Positions 24,473 through 36,039 of a stretch of 64,000 nt of DNA are shown here, piece after piece. Location: positions 27,992,948 through 28,056,947 of the forward strand of contig OX388314.1 in assembly GCA_947579605.1 (NCBI GenBank), in the 5' to 3' direction. How positions within the stretch are numbered: position 1 is the first letter of the stretch; every line of letters starts with the position of its first letter. This DNA is from Athripsodes cinereus. Taxonomy: Eukaryota > Arthropoda > Insecta > Trichoptera > Leptoceridae. A model generated the notes under the pieces. That model made no database searches, was not told the DNA's origin, and saw nothing but the letters and a program-made list of their open reading frames with translations. A program made the position numbers and the translations under genes.

Positions 24473-25203
24473 GAATGTGTGGTGATTACGCTAAATACCG
24501 GATAACGCACATCCTAAACTTAATATCCGGATAAACGGTCGATGGATGCTTGGCCACGGTCGCACTATTTCATCCAGATTCTAGATATTCTTTGGTCTCC
24601 CTCTTTATGGATTTTGAGGGAGATTTATATTTTAGATTCATTGTAATTAGACAATTTGTTAATGGTGTATTCTGGTGGTTTCTTTTAAAAATGGTATTCG
24701 CGCAGAATATTGAAAACACTTTGATATCGTAACTTTTTGAAAATGGCTAACTCTCAGAATAATGAAAACACTTCAATATCAGATTTTTTGACTCCTAGGA
24801 TATCGGAAACACTTTATTGATATCCGATATTCTGTTTAAAAGTTAATATAGATCGTACAGACCGGATTCCGGATAAATATCGAATATCCTTTATATATCG
24901 AAATATATGTAGGTATCAATAGAATATCTATAGAATCGATTATTTTAATGGAATCGTCTCACCAGAGTTGACATATAATTATTGTTAATATTATTTGGGA
25001 ATATGTTGAATTTCTAATAATTACTCACAACATTTGACATACAAATTACTATTAATCATTATTTATTTATTTAAATTTAAATATAACATGGCGTTCAGTT
25101 GTAAGTATATTTATTTATTAATATTTTACTTGTTCTTAATAAAGTTTGTCAATTGGAAAATATATAGTAAAAAAATATTATTTTGGATATACTGTGTCAA
25201 AAA
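24473..25203. other. No gene; TATCCG-rich repeat at 24485-24900
   Basis: Words such as ATATCCGGATAAACGG, GATATCGGAAACACTTT and ACCGGATTCCGGATAAATA recur through 24485-24900 and match the style of 18400-18500 and 38140-38205. Likely copies of one unidentified mobile repeat. Remainder AT-rich. Confidence 0.4.
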
Positions 25204-25300
25204 ATATATCTATCTATCTATGTTATCAAGGCATCTCCCACAAGTGGGGTAGCCAGCAGATTTTTTAAGATGTTTAAATAACTACTTTTTACAGAATAAT
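25204..25300 (-). repeat. Repeat family A, internally deleted
   Basis: (CTAT)n, GGCATCTCCCACAAGTGGGG and TAGCCAGCAGA are followed at once by the family's distal words (TTTAAGATGT, CTACTTTTTACAGAATA). The middle is missing. Confidence 0.6.
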
Positions 25301-25361
25301 AATAAATATTAACCTTACTCTCTACAACACTCCGGTATATTTTGCAAGGTGTAGATATTTT

Positions 25362-25730
25362 AGACTAAAGGCGTTTGAGATGTGGACCTATAGAAGACTA
25401 TTAGGAATTTCCTCGAGAGACCACATCACAAACGAAGAAGTTCTTCAAAGAATCGAAGGAGGAAGGCACCTGCTCAAGATTCTGTCAGAAAGGCGTGCAA
25501 GGTGGATCGGCCATGTAATACGACAAGAAGGCCTCTTGCATTCCGTAATGGAGGGTATGACCGAGGGGACAAACTCTAGGGGACGCCCACGCCGAGAGTA
25601 CCTGGAGGACCTGTTGGTGGACATGCGCTGCTCATCATATGCAGAATTCAAAAGAACCGCACAAGACAGGGAGGAGTGGAGGAGAAGAATTAAAGAGATA
25701 ATTGCTGCAAACCAATCCCAGGATTGAAAC
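25362..25730 (+). mobile_element. LINE fragment RT-a with intact 115-codon C-terminal frame
   Basis: The frame reads MWTYRRLLGISSRDHITNEE, GRHLLKILSERRARWIGHVI, RQEGLLHSVMEGMTEGTNSR, GRPRREYLEDLLVDMRCSSY and AEFKRTAQDREEWRRRIKEI, ending AANQSQD and stop, then a short (GA)n. This is the reverse transcriptase tail of the RT-a family without any stop, so it is the best preserved of three copies. There is no RT core upstream, and the start codon is only the first Met within the tail. Confidence 0.85.
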
Positions 25731-27479
25731 CAGAGAGAGAGAGATAAAAGTTTGCGACTGAATAAAAGTTTCTTAACGATAATTTTTTGTAAATTCATCA
25801 ACGGCACTTTTTGCGTTTTAAAAATAAGGTTTATACAATACAAAATGTTATACATCAAAAACAATCATCACCAATCAACATCATAACCAATTATAATAAT
25901 AAAAACAATAAATTCATCAGAATAATACAAATTGAAATACCTACTATGGAAAATATGCACAATGTTAACAGTATAAATAAAAACAGAAATATTGGTGGAG
26001 GTAAATTTTGTATAAGGCAGTTAGAAAAATTACAGGAAAGAGTGGGAGACGTATTCCGTTTCAGGTTCTTCAGTAAGTGTTGATTTTAAATAATTTTAAA
26101 AATTTATGTTGACGCCGGGTTTGAAAACTAGTTTAAAATGATATCTCCAAAATGTATAGACAGATGTCGATATGGTTTATATTAAGTATTAAGTGCCTCT
26201 TAGCAAAAGCGATAATCCATGTTGTACGACAACATATTCTATGGGATAGACGAATTGGCAATGTTTTACTCCGTGCCACGTTTTCCAATTAGTTTCATTG
26301 CCAAATGACATTTTAATTTCTAATGGAAACCAACGACAGAACATGCATATGAACATACATAGAAACATTTATTATATATTGAAGTTATTTTTAAAATTGA
26401 CCATTGTATGAGGTTCAATATGTAAATTTATCATAATTATGAAACTATCATAACACCACACAAAACCAATTCCATAGCATTTCGCAAAAAAAAAACTTGA
26501 TATCTTACATTTTTTAATTCAACTGTCATTTAAATTACTGTGTTTTACACCATTCTTTTGATGTTTCATCTATTTACTATATACATTGATGACATTTAAA
26601 CTATTTGTACCATTTCTCATAGATTTTTTTCTTTCTTTTATCTACTTGACATCACTTAACTACAATTTTAATTTTAATTCTTGACATATTAATTAGATAG
26701 GTACTAAACATTTCATTGACATTCTGTACTGACACTCCAATATTATGTATTGTTGTTATGAATTGATTCCCTATTGTGTTTTGTTCTTCGCCAATTTTTT
26801 TCTTGTCTTGCTCCAACTGCATTTTGAATGAGAAATTTGATTTTTATGATTTTTTAAAATATTTTTAAACACATAAAAGGCTCGGATATGTTAATAAGTA
26901 AATAAATATTATATATTGTAGTTGCAACACTATTGAAGTCTAATAAAATGATATGAGGCAAACATTATACCATGACTCAATACTCTTGATTGCAAATTAA
27001 TGACTTGCATACCAACTGTACCCATCTGGAATGCTGTAATTTTGCAATATTACAGCAATTACGTATCTATGAGCATAAATGTAGATTGGTAACACTAATA
27101 ATACGTAGCTACCTAAAGGCTTTAACAGATGCATACATTTGATTAGGAGAATGGTATTATAATGCCTTTATACAGCTTACAGACGCTTAATTTACAATTT
27201 CAGCCGCAATCAAAGCACAATAAAGCCTCAAATAATGGGCTTTCTAAACGATTCATCACTTCTGTTTCACAAGTTTGTAATATTAAGCTTGTTTCATATC
27301 GTACTTATTAATGATAATAAAATTTATTGTTTAATTTTTATTAAACTCTATGAGATTTATTTCGTGTTTGATCTAAGCAAAATTATTTTATTTTGTTTTA
27401 TTTATTTTATTTAACAGATTTAACAGAGTACTTACAACAATTATTATGATTCACAAACGCCTTTAAAATAACACAACAA
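25731..27479. other. No gene; fragment related to family D near 26385-26455
   Basis: ACCATTGTATGAGGTTCAAT and ATGTAAATTTATCATAATTA at 26400-26440 resemble the 91 bp tandem unit at 56.8 kb and the loop of the foldback element at 57.26 kb. The remainder is AT-rich; the plus frame at 25811-26083 is low-complexity Asn/Ile. Confidence 0.35.
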
Positions 27480-27855
27480 CAACTGCAGCTCTACAGCCCT
27501 TGGTGGGTCCTGTATTACCACAAAATTCGTCTTTATTTTCCCCTTTCCAAGGTTTTGCGATGGGTATAAATTCGGTTTTTTTTTCATGTAGGTTTCGAAA
27601 CTTAAGATTTTTATTGGATGAGGGCATTGATCCCACGTCCAATCCCCTACCAAGAGGATCAGAGTTTTTTTGTCAGAGATTTCCTTCCCTTAGCTGGTTG
27701 TTTCTCGTACGAAGCTAAAAACTCGCCTTAGGGTAGGGCTTTCTGGTTGCAATGCTGATGGGATGCAACAACACCTTCCAGCAGAGTGTGCATCACTGCG
27801 ATCTTACAAGTATAGGATGCAATATAAATCAATACAATACAATACAATTCAAGAT
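27480..27855. repeat. Unidentified mixed-composition block with (AATAC)n tail
   Basis: A GC-richer block (CCCTTGGTGGGTCCTG, GAGGGCATTGATCCCACGTC, CTTAGCTGGTTGTTTCTCGT, GCTGATGGGATGCAACAACA) ends in CAATACAATACAATAC. The tandem pentanucleotide end is typical of a retroposon tail, so this may be a SINE or LINE fragment in plus orientation. No family recognised. Confidence 0.4.
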
Positions 27856-27924
27856 TCCACGAATTAGTTCTATTTATGATGAGTTATTTATGTTATTATG
27901 TAAAATACTTATTTAAAAAACGTA

Positions 27925-28085
27925 GTGTGAGAAAGCGCAGACGTCCAAGAACTACTTACGCGACTTGATCACGTGGATCAAATTCTCATGGACAACCGCG
28001 TGTTGCTAAGAAAAATCGACGAGCATGTATGAAAAATTGTATGAATGTGAAAGAAGTATGTAAATAGGTATGGAACTGTGTAGCG
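27925..28085 (+). mobile_element. LINE fragment RT-c (plus)
   Basis: GTGAGAAAGCGCAGACGTCC, CACGTGGATCAAATTCTCAT, GACAACCGCGTGTTGC and GTATGAATGTGAAAGAAGTA match the complement of 18780-18960. No long frame remains. Confidence 0.65.
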
Positions 28086-29155
28086 TTCCATCTTCTCTGC
28101 CGTCCTCTCACTTTCTTTCAATGTAACACGGTTTTTTTGCAACCGCAAAGCAGAACAAACATAATTGACAAAGTCCCAGGTAGGAAAAGCTTTTCAAATG
28201 TTTAATGCTGTGTTTGGAGAAATTTATATCTTTAACGTGACATGTGCAGAATTTGTAAGGAAAATCGAAGATAAATTGTAGTTATGTTGTCGTCTGGATA
28301 TCGTTTAAGGTTATCTTCTGGCATCGCATTGGCCTTCAGCTGTTACGATCCTTAAAATAATTGCCTTATTGTCAGTAATAGTAATAAAAGTCAAGATATT
28401 TAAAATTACCTGCAGAAATTTAACGGTACTGAAAATGTTAAAGCAGTTACTGATGTTCTGACTTCGCTGACAGACGACGCTGAAGGACGTCGATATATTT
28501 GGATTACTTCTGAATGCTTACAAGAGACAGGTATTCAAAAAACTTTCTTCCACACTTCTAAATGAATCAGCAGGTACGCAGTAATCTCTCCCCCCCCTTT
28601 TTTTCCTTTCCCCTTGATTTTTTTATTTTTATTATTATTATTGATTTGTGTTTTTGTGCTAGTGTGATGATTGAGTGAGCGAGCGAGACTGTGTATATGT
28701 AGGCATGTTGAGATGACCGGAATGTTAGGTACTCATCTTTTTTGAATTAATTGTGGCGCATGGTATTGGATGATAGCTGATCTCTGAAAGATTAACCTTT
28801 TTTCTAACTTTATATATGTAGTTATTGTCTGTTCTGTGCTGTCTAAAATAATAAACACGTCAAAAAAGTAATTTTGAGTTTATCCCATTATGATAATGTG
28901 TTAGTTAGTAACTAAGCATTTAAATTACAGTTTGCTCATTGAAAGACAATCATGCGTATAATTTCCTAGCAATGAATGAATTTTATACCTCACTGCATCT
29001 CTTGATATTAATTATTTATGTAGATGTGAATTATATGATAGATGTAATGAGACTGATTAAGTGAGATCGGATAAATTGATTTTAATTGCTCTAATAAGCT
29101 CTTCAAAAATGAGCTTAATTTGTGATAATTAGGATTAAGGTAATTTGATGTAACA
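28086..29155. other. No gene seen
   Basis: Contains a C-run followed by a T-run at about 28590-28605. No family recognised. Confidence 0.3.
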
Positions 29156-29344
29156 TTAATCATACTTTGGTATAGACGAGACTTCGCCTTTGTATAGGGC
29201 AGAAACCAGCCTCCTCCATTCAGAGCGTCTCTGTGCCAATCGCGACATTTCTTGAGCTCTGATGTCGTTATCAGAACGGTGTATTGTGAAAGAGGGACGT
29301 CCGGGCTGACGGAATCCTTGCAGACGGAAGAACAGTGCTCTCAT
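29156..29344 (-). mobile_element. LINE fragment RT-g: reverse transcriptase C terminus
   Basis: The minus frame reads FFRLQGFRQPGRPSFTIHRS, DNDIRAQEMSRLAQRRSEWR and RLVSALYKG, an unbroken 62-codon stretch that resembles the 'GRPS...LAQDRxxWRxLV' tail of RTE-type LINEs. Short fragments of the same family are at 5372 and 9178. Confidence 0.7.
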
Positions 29345-29967
29345 TAGTCAACTATCATTGGACATTCTCAGAACATGTCCCAGCCAGGACCATCGTCTCT
29401 CCTGTATCACGGAGATTACAGATCTCTGCCGGGTGTGTTGGCTCACACCACAGTCTTTTAAGGTAAGACGAGAAATTCACAGGAAAAAATGGAAAAGCAG
29501 CCGATCAAATACATCCATAAGCATTTATTTCATCAGTTTTAAACAAGCTTGATTTAAAAAGATCAATAATATGATTTTATCAGGCTATAGTATATTGATA
29601 GCAGTGGGATGTATAATACTTCTGTATTGGAGCGAGGGAGACCATCATTATCATCTAAATGTCATGGAGTGAAACAGAAAACTTTTATCATCTCATTGTT
29701 AATTTTGGAACATATATTTTCTGTGAAAATAAGTATTGCAGTTCTACATTACTAGTCTATACTACAAAAGTGTTTGAAATTGAGTCAATTTGAGACTCTC
29801 TGGTTTTCAGATTATTTATATTTGCTTCTTTTTTTCTAGGAAATATTTTTTGCAATCAAAAAAGCGTTACATTTGTCTAATAGTTGCAGGACTTTTTCAT
29901 AAGAGAGTGGTTTCTAACGAATTACATAGACAAATTTCAAATTCGGTAAAGAATTGGCCTTCCATTC
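29345..29967. other. No gene seen
   Basis: The segment 29358-29470 continues the same non-AT-rich composition and may be more of the RT-g element upstream on the minus strand (GGACATTCTCAGAACATGTC), but I cannot read a frame. Confidence 0.3.
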
Positions 29968-30080
29968 TTTCTAAGAGTTTGCGAATGACCTTTTAAAGGC
30001 AGGTATTCGAATAACATTTCTTATTAGACATTCGACATCTTGGGTTCAGCGATGAGGTATGCCACCCATACTGAATACTT
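29968..30080 (+). repeat. Repeat family A, partial
   Basis: TTTAAAGGCAGGTATTCGAA, TTCAGCGATGAGGTATGCCA and CCCATACTGAAT match the first half of family A on this strand. Confidence 0.6.
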
Positions 30081-30626
30081 TAAACTATAATTTGCAGGAA
30101 AAAAAATTATATGATTTCTACATTCAGTTAGATCATCGACTTCCCTACTTTTGGGAAATGTCATGATTGTATCAATCAATAAATGAATGTAAAGTTTATA
30201 TTGATAATCTGAATGAATAAATTAATGAAAAGTGAATATTAGTTATGCTATTTTAATAACCTGCCCTTAATAGTATTATGTAAAATAAAATCTTCTAGTC
30301 ATTTAGTGTAACGATGAAACTATTTCACAAACATAAAGGGTATTGCACTCATACATAAGTACATAATATATATACATAATACAAAGCGCAAGCTTAAAGT
30401 TTCACTTAAATCACATATTATTATAATACACTATAATATATTGTCTTTTGTAGAACAATTCAGAAACTACATAGTGTAAATGCTTTGTATGAGAAGGTAA
30501 GTTGTATTTCATCTTGTATCATAATATAATAATAGTAAGAATTCGAGAAGAAACAAACATTCGGTAATTCAAATGTTTTATCCCTATCTGTTTAAATTTT
30601 TAATACACTTTTTTTATTTATTGAGT
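30081..30626. other. AT-rich, nothing recognised
   Basis: No coding sequence or family recognised. Confidence 0.35.
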
Positions 30627-30745
30627 CGACGTTTATTTTGTAAAACTCAGTGTTTATATATGGAAAAAAACATAATTGGTTTTAGTTTAACTTAATATTT
30701 AATTGAATAGTGACCTGGTTTCGACTTATAAAGTCATCGTCAAAC
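30627..30745. repeat. Dispersed repeat paired with 8-142
   Basis: GTTTATTTTGTAAAACTC, CATAATTGGTTTTAGTTTAA, CTTAATATTTAATTGAATAG and TGACCTGGTTTCGACTTATA align with the first 142 bases of the window. This copy lacks the hAT-like insertion. Confidence 0.55.
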
Positions 30746-30794
30746 TAATTAAATAAATTTTTAATACCCGTTTGGATATAGATAAGATTACTAC

Positions 30795-31218
30795 TTACTT
30801 ACATACTTCCAATGGCCGAACAGCTCTTGTAGGACCTTTGCCTCCGAAACAATAGTCTTTCTATCCTGAGCAATGGACTGCCAGTCGTCTTTAGCATTGA
30901 GCTCCTCCAGATCTCGATTGATGTTATCCAACAATCTTTGCCTTGGTCTGCCTAACGGTCTTCTGCCCTCGGGTATACCCTGCAGGATGCCTTTATAGTC
31001 GCCCTTTCTTCACCGGATCTAACGACGTGGCCAATCTATGCCAATCTTCGGGATCTGATCACACTTGTGGTGAAAGGTTGGTTAGTTGTGGAGCAAATTT
31101 CTTCATTACTTTTAAGCATCCAGGTTCCTTCTGCAATACCTGGTCGTGGACCCAATATTTTTCTTAGAATCCTATTTTCAAAAGACAAAAATCTTTTGAA
31201 AATAAGATTAGAAATCAA
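30795..31218 (-). mobile_element. LINE fragment RT-d: reverse transcriptase C-terminal region, about 420 bp
   Basis: Minus-strand frames read FENRILRKILGPRPGIAEGT, TNQPFTTSVIRSRRLA, then after a frame change EGRRPLGRPRQRLLDNINRD, LEELNAKDDWQSIAQDRK and SEAKVLQELFGH, ending in (AAGT)n. This matches the 'RILRKIFGP...RRLxWAGHV...GRPRxRWxD' region of arthropod LINEs. Copies of the last 190 bp are at 37755-37925 (-) and 41525-41722 (+). Confidence 0.85.
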
Positions 31219-31454
31219 TACCTATCTGGTCAAAAAACGAAAAATGAAATTCAATTTATCAATAATGTCACGACATTTCGCACATTTGATTAGCTAGAAA
31301 ACCGAATATATGTAGCGATGAAAAAATAAGAACTTCACAATTAGTGGCATATCTCAGCGATGCCTAATTGAATATAAAATATATTTTATTCATGATTTTT
31401 TACAAAGACTTGCACAGAGGACATCAAAATCCATTTTACTTTATAGAGGTCAAC
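31219..31454. other. AT-rich, nothing recognised
   Basis: No coding sequence or family recognised. Confidence 0.3.
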
Positions 31455-31456
31455 TA

Positions 31457-31677
31457 TGAACTTTTATTTTAGTGATCAGGTTCCGACACGTTAATGACAA
31501 AGACAAAGACAAAGCACATGTTTACCTTTTGTTTAGACATGTTAACCATTTGTTTAGACATGTTAACCTTTTGTTTGACAAAGACAAAGCACATGTTTAC
31601 CTTTTGTTTAGACATGTTAAACTTTTGTTTTGCAAAGACAAAAGATGTCAAAACCTGGTCACTAAAATAAAAATTCA
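31457..31677. mobile_element. mariner-like MITE, 221 bp, TA flanks, internal tandem units
   Basis: Termini TGAACTTTTATTTTAGTGAT (left) and CACTAAAATAAAAATTCA (right) are inverted copies with few mismatches; TA flanks both (31455-31456 and 31678-31679). The inside is two to three tandem copies of a unit containing GACAAAGCACATGTTTACC and TTTTGTTTAGACATGTTAA. The TA duplication suggests Tc1/mariner mobilisation. Confidence 0.75.
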
Positions 31678-31679
31678 TA

Positions 31680-33519
31680 ATAAAACTCTACAAAGTTATT
31701 GTTTTATTTATATCTATTTTATTTATTTATTTTTTACTATACATGTTTAAAACTAGAAGTTTGCATCTTCGTAGACTTTTTTTCACATGAAATATCAGAT
31801 ATTTTTTATTTATTAATTCATCATTTACAGTGCGATCTGTTTCGACTAACCCTACCTTAATTCAAACAGAATAACTCGTTATAAACAAAACTCATAACAG
31901 AACCCGATATCCGTTATCCGGTATTCCGAATCCGTTTCATCATTAACAATAATAATAATAATAATAATACACTTTGTCAACACGGCATCGTGACGCTTCT
32001 CCAACAATGCTATGATAATAATAATAATAATTGCAATATCATTATACCGTGCCCCGTGAAATACTAAAGTCAAGTGCATAGCTCGTAACGGCGGCGCTCT
32101 AAACACGGACCTGTGCACATTAACGAAAATTCTATTATTTGATATTCACCCATAAATATTTTTATTGAAAAACTGAATTGTGGTCGGAAAAATAAAACAG
32201 TAAAATGAGAATATGCTTATTCGTCAAAGAGAATATTGTAGACTTCTGGGGTATACCGTGTTGGTTATGGTGGTAGTATTATAAGTACCTATAATTATAT
32301 TGTAATGCTTTGCGCCTTTAAGTAATGCAACCTCTCTGCCTTCATCAGTATGGTCAACGATGTAACGCGACGATCCTTGTTGAAATCTTTTGTTTTCTAT
32401 AATTTATTTATTTAATATAGAAGTACAAAATGGATAACAATGTAATATTAGAGACCTCTTTCAAATTCTTGGGTCAAAAAAACACCACCATTTGCTTTGT
32501 ACGGATCTTGCAGTATTTTGAACATAGATATAATGAAGAATAAGAAAAGAAAAGAATGAGATATCCTGAAAAAGCTCATAACTGTGGAAAATGTTAAAGG
32601 AAGATTTCATGTTCCTGTACAAACTAGGTAAAGTGATATGATCTAGAAAATAATAGGATCTTCTATTCCCAATGCGTTTGCGCATTCAAAACAGAAGTCT
32701 AGTCTTAGACAAACACAAGTGAAGAGGTATCACTGAGATGGTCTACTGCTTCCACCATCCACAGACATGAGGAAAAGGACAATAAAGAGTTACCCATATA
32801 CTTCCCCTTTGACTTTCCACTTATCACTATACTTAAAATTTAGGTCGATTTCTGAAATACAAAATTTGTATTTTCAGTACTTTTGAAAAGATTTTAAGTT
32901 GGTGACGAATTTGATTGAAATAATCCTATTTTATGCATCACAACAAAATTCCATAATAAAACAATCTGGAATCACATTAATCAAAACTGCAATGATTCCC
33001 ATAGAAAAAAATATTAATTTATTTTCTTTTATTATTGTTTAGGCGTTCGGTACAATATTGACTGATTTTGTTATTTTTTTACTATACAAAAACCAAGGTA
33101 TTAAAACTGTAAAAAAATATTTGTTTTTGCCGTCAACCACACCTATGCAAAAAAAATTGTTATAAATTCAGTAAACCGTAAGCACCATTATTGTTTTAAA
33201 ATAAATAAAAACAATGAGAGGAATAATGATAATAAATATTGAACGTAGGTAAAACTTCATAAAATTATTATTATGGATTCAGAAGAACAGTAGCTCTTTA
33301 TAAAAGCTATTGTCATAGGCCAGTAGCATCGGTTCTATTGTTATAATTCTCCCTATCGGAAGGAAAACAAAGCATGTCAAGATATTAAATTTTTGACCTA
33401 TGGGTTTTCAATTTTTTTTTAAATTTAGTTACTACTATATGTCTTTCCTGATCGTAAACGCATAATTACTGTCAGGTTTAATGGATTATAGGTTAGATTT
33501 ATTGAATAAAGCTTTGAAT
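31680..33519. other. No gene; (TAA)n runs and TATCCG words
   Basis: (AAT)n occurs at 31946-31969 and again at 32013-32028, bracketing a non-repetitive 45 bp. CCGATATCCGTTATCCGGTA at about 31904 belongs to the TATCCG word family. No coding sequence supported; the open frame at 31879-32118 is a product of the trinucleotide runs. Confidence 0.35.
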
Positions 33520-33785
33520 TTCCTTATTTGGTAGTACCCTGGATGGGATCCGTAAAGTGTCTTTTTCACGAGCTGTTATTTGTCCAATTAAGTAACAAGG
33601 AGCTATACCAAAGGCTAAGAAATATTTTTTCATAAGCCACAATGGCAACCTTTCGTTTGGGTAATATTCTAGCACAATAAGTATAATTATCTCGTTTTGG
33701 ATACACACACCTCACGAAAAGGATGGGTTGTGGGTTCAAGTTCCATCCAGGGCAGACTAAATAAGGTGACCTTTTTCCTAAGTCT
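33520..33785. mobile_element. Foldback tRNA-headed element, family D copy
   Basis: The left half, read on the minus strand, resembles the tRNA-like head at 57130-57210 (complement of TTGTCCAATTAAGTAACA; TTATTTGGTAGTACCCTGG at the left edge). The right half on the plus strand has GGGTTCAAGTTCC (B-box-like) and GGGCAGACTAAATAAGGTGA. Left TTATTTGG/CCCTGG words mirror right CCAGGG/AAATAA words. It is the same inverted layout as at 57.1 kb but more diverged. Confidence 0.6.
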
Positions 33786-34857
33786 CATAATTTTGATGAT
33801 TTTATTTGTCAAATTTACATATTATTCAGCCTTAGGTATACTATTATTTCACACATTTTTTTATTGATCTATCTTTCAAAACATCAGCGCTATTGTCTTT
33901 TGAAGATTCATTCTCATCCCATTCATACTAGAACTATCATAGGTACAATCCTTTGTGAATCAACTTTATTATTAGCCACAATACAAAATCCTCTGCATAT
34001 ATCAACAATATTATTGTGTTCATAGATTGAACAGTTTTGACATAGTTTAGCTTCACTTGGAGTCGAAACAGAGATTTGTAGTATTATTGTTGTATAAAAG
34101 CATGCTTGAATATCCGTTCTGCTGCACAGTGTGCATAAAGGTACCTTCTGTATTTCCTGCATTAATTATTACGGGGATAGTAAGTACAAACTACACAGCG
34201 AAGAGAATAATGTTACTATCTATATTATTATGTACAGTTGTTATTAATATTAATAATGTAGCTTTCGATGTTACATTCAAAGAACGATGGAGTATCAAGT
34301 TATAAATTGATATAAATTCAATTATAATGAAGATGAAATTTTGAGCAATGGATTCATAAATTGATTGGTTTCTGTTTGCGCTTAAAATTATATTTTTTAC
34401 TTATTTCTTTATTAATACATCACATAGCTGTAAAGCCTTTCAAACAATGCATTAGGTATTAAATGTATGTAAATTATATTAACTACATCAGTGCATTTTT
34501 TTGTAATTTAAGAGGCAACTGTCATTTATTGTTTAATAAATAAAGACGTTATAAATACTTGACAACCATCCATATATAAAACAAAACCTTTAGAAGTTTG
34601 CAGTTTATAAAACAGGCATAATATTTAGGTGTGAAGTCATTGACTTAGATGATAATGATTATAATATAATTTTATAAATAAATAACATTTGTTTGTTAAT
34701 CAATTAGGTACATATTTCAACAATTGAAAAAGTAGCAGCTTTAGGATTACAATCCGATAAAATAAAAACATAACGAAAATAAGAATAGCAGCAATAAAAA
34801 ATAGTTCAAGTCCATAACATGTATTGTATACATATAGATGGATACCTACTAAAATAT
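33786..34857. other. AT-rich, no gene seen
   Basis: Open frames at 33923-34305 overlap on both strands without motifs. Nothing recognised. Confidence 0.3.
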
Positions 34858-34980
34858 AATGGGTGGCAAACCTCATTGCTGAAATAAAGATTTATAATGC
34901 ATCTATCCTTGCGAATATTTGCCTTTTAGGACACTCGAAAACTTACAAAAAGAAGTGGAAGACCAATTCTTCGCAGAGTG
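34858..34980 (-). repeat. Repeat family A, distal half
   Basis: ATGGGTGGCAAACCTCATTG, TTGCCTTTTAGGACACTCG and AAAACTTACAAAAAGAAGTG. The (CTA)n-bearing half is missing. Confidence 0.7.
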
Positions 34981-35094
34981 TTCTGCGGAAAACAGTAGTT
35001 CCCATAATACAAAATTCGAAGTACAATGTAAATAAATGTTTTATCGTGGATTTTGAATTTCCGTTTATTTAGGCCGTGGAGCACTCAGCAAAAA

Positions 35095-35290
35095 TTTACT
35101 CTCTTTTCTCTAAGTTTTTGAGTCTCCTGCAAAAGGCAGGTGTTCGAAAAAATAAAAACATTCTCTATTTTTATAATTCAGTGAAAAGGTTTGCCACCCA
35201 TCCTGAATGTTTTATTTTTTATTTGCGTGCAGCTGATCTGCTGGCTACCCTACATGAGGGATATGCCTTGATGGTATAGATATAGACAGA
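35095..35290 (+). repeat. Repeat family A, near full length (plus)
   Basis: GCAAAAGGCAGGTGTTCGAA, GGTTTGCCACCCATCCTGAA, CTGATCTGCTGGCTACCCTA and GGATATGCCTTGATGGTATA, then a TAGATATAGA tail. Confidence 0.8.
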
Positions 35291-35374
35291 TTGATTTATT
35301 TATCTGGAAATGTTGATATGAATTATGTAATTTATCAAATATTTTAAAATAATCCAATTCTATGTATCAATAAG

Positions 35375-35750
35375 CCAATAATGACTTACGGCGTCGAAAC
35401 AAGAGCAGATACAGCAAGAACCAAAAGCCTACTCAGGACATCTGAGATGAAAGCCTTACGTGCTATCGCGGGAAAAACTCTCAGAGATAGAATTAGAAAT
35501 ACTGAGGTTAGAAGGATATGCGACACGGAGAACATAGTGAGATGAAGTAGGAAGAGGAGACGATTCTGGAGAGACCATGTGGACAAGATGGCTGAAAACA
35601 GGATCGCCCACATTGCTGCAAAAAGGACACCGGCTGGCTCACGTTCACGATGGAAAGATAGCTGGTCCTCAGGGTCACAAGAGGGAATCACTTCCGAAAC
35701 AACAGATCGATGATCTATCACACGAGGAAGAAGAAGAAGACAATTCAAAT
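35375..35750 (+). mobile_element. LINE fragment RT-e with (GAA)n end
   Basis: The frame reads MTYGVETRADTARTKSLLRT, SEMKALRAIAGKTLRDRIRN, TEVRRICDTENIVR, a stop (TGA at 35542), RKRRRFWRDHVDKMAENRIA and AAKRTPAGSRSRWKDSWSSG, then a GAAGAAGAAGAAGA end. It is the C-terminal region of an RTE-type LINE ('LTYGAETRADT', 'KTLRDRIRN'). One nonsense change breaks the otherwise open frame. A shorter copy is at 37352-37570. Confidence 0.85.
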
Positions 35751-36039
35751 AAACGCATCGCTGAAGCGAGCACATACCTACATCAAACATCTTATTGTGT
35801 TACAAAATTTAACTTAATAATAATGAACATGAAAATAATTAGAATGTTTACCTACATTTGTTTTCAAACATTACTTTCTTCGTTAAACATAAGGAAATCA
35901 TTAACGATATTATTTATTTACCTTGTTTACTAATCAAAGATGACAAAGTAAATAAAATCAACAGCATAACAAAACGTTGACATTTTGCTAAATATAAATT
36001 AACCCCAATTATATATATTACATAACATTATATTATATA
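35751..36039. other. AT-rich, nothing recognised
   Basis: No coding sequence supported. Confidence 0.3.

Noticed and set aside
25445..25864. A 139-codon minus-strand gene
   Set aside because: It is the antisense shadow of the intact RT-a frame on the plus strand.
26100..26125. A Helitron 3' end (GACGCCGGGTTTGAAAACTAG before T)
   Set aside because: The ending fits loosely but no TC start or Helitron 5' pattern was found at a plausible distance.
31472..31750. Repetitive protein (DKDKAHVYLLFRHV units)
   Set aside because: It is the tandem interior of a TA-flanked MITE; both strands are open because of the unit length.
35386..35790. A 134-codon minus-strand gene with hydrophobic stretches
   Set aside because: Antisense of the RT-e LINE fragment.
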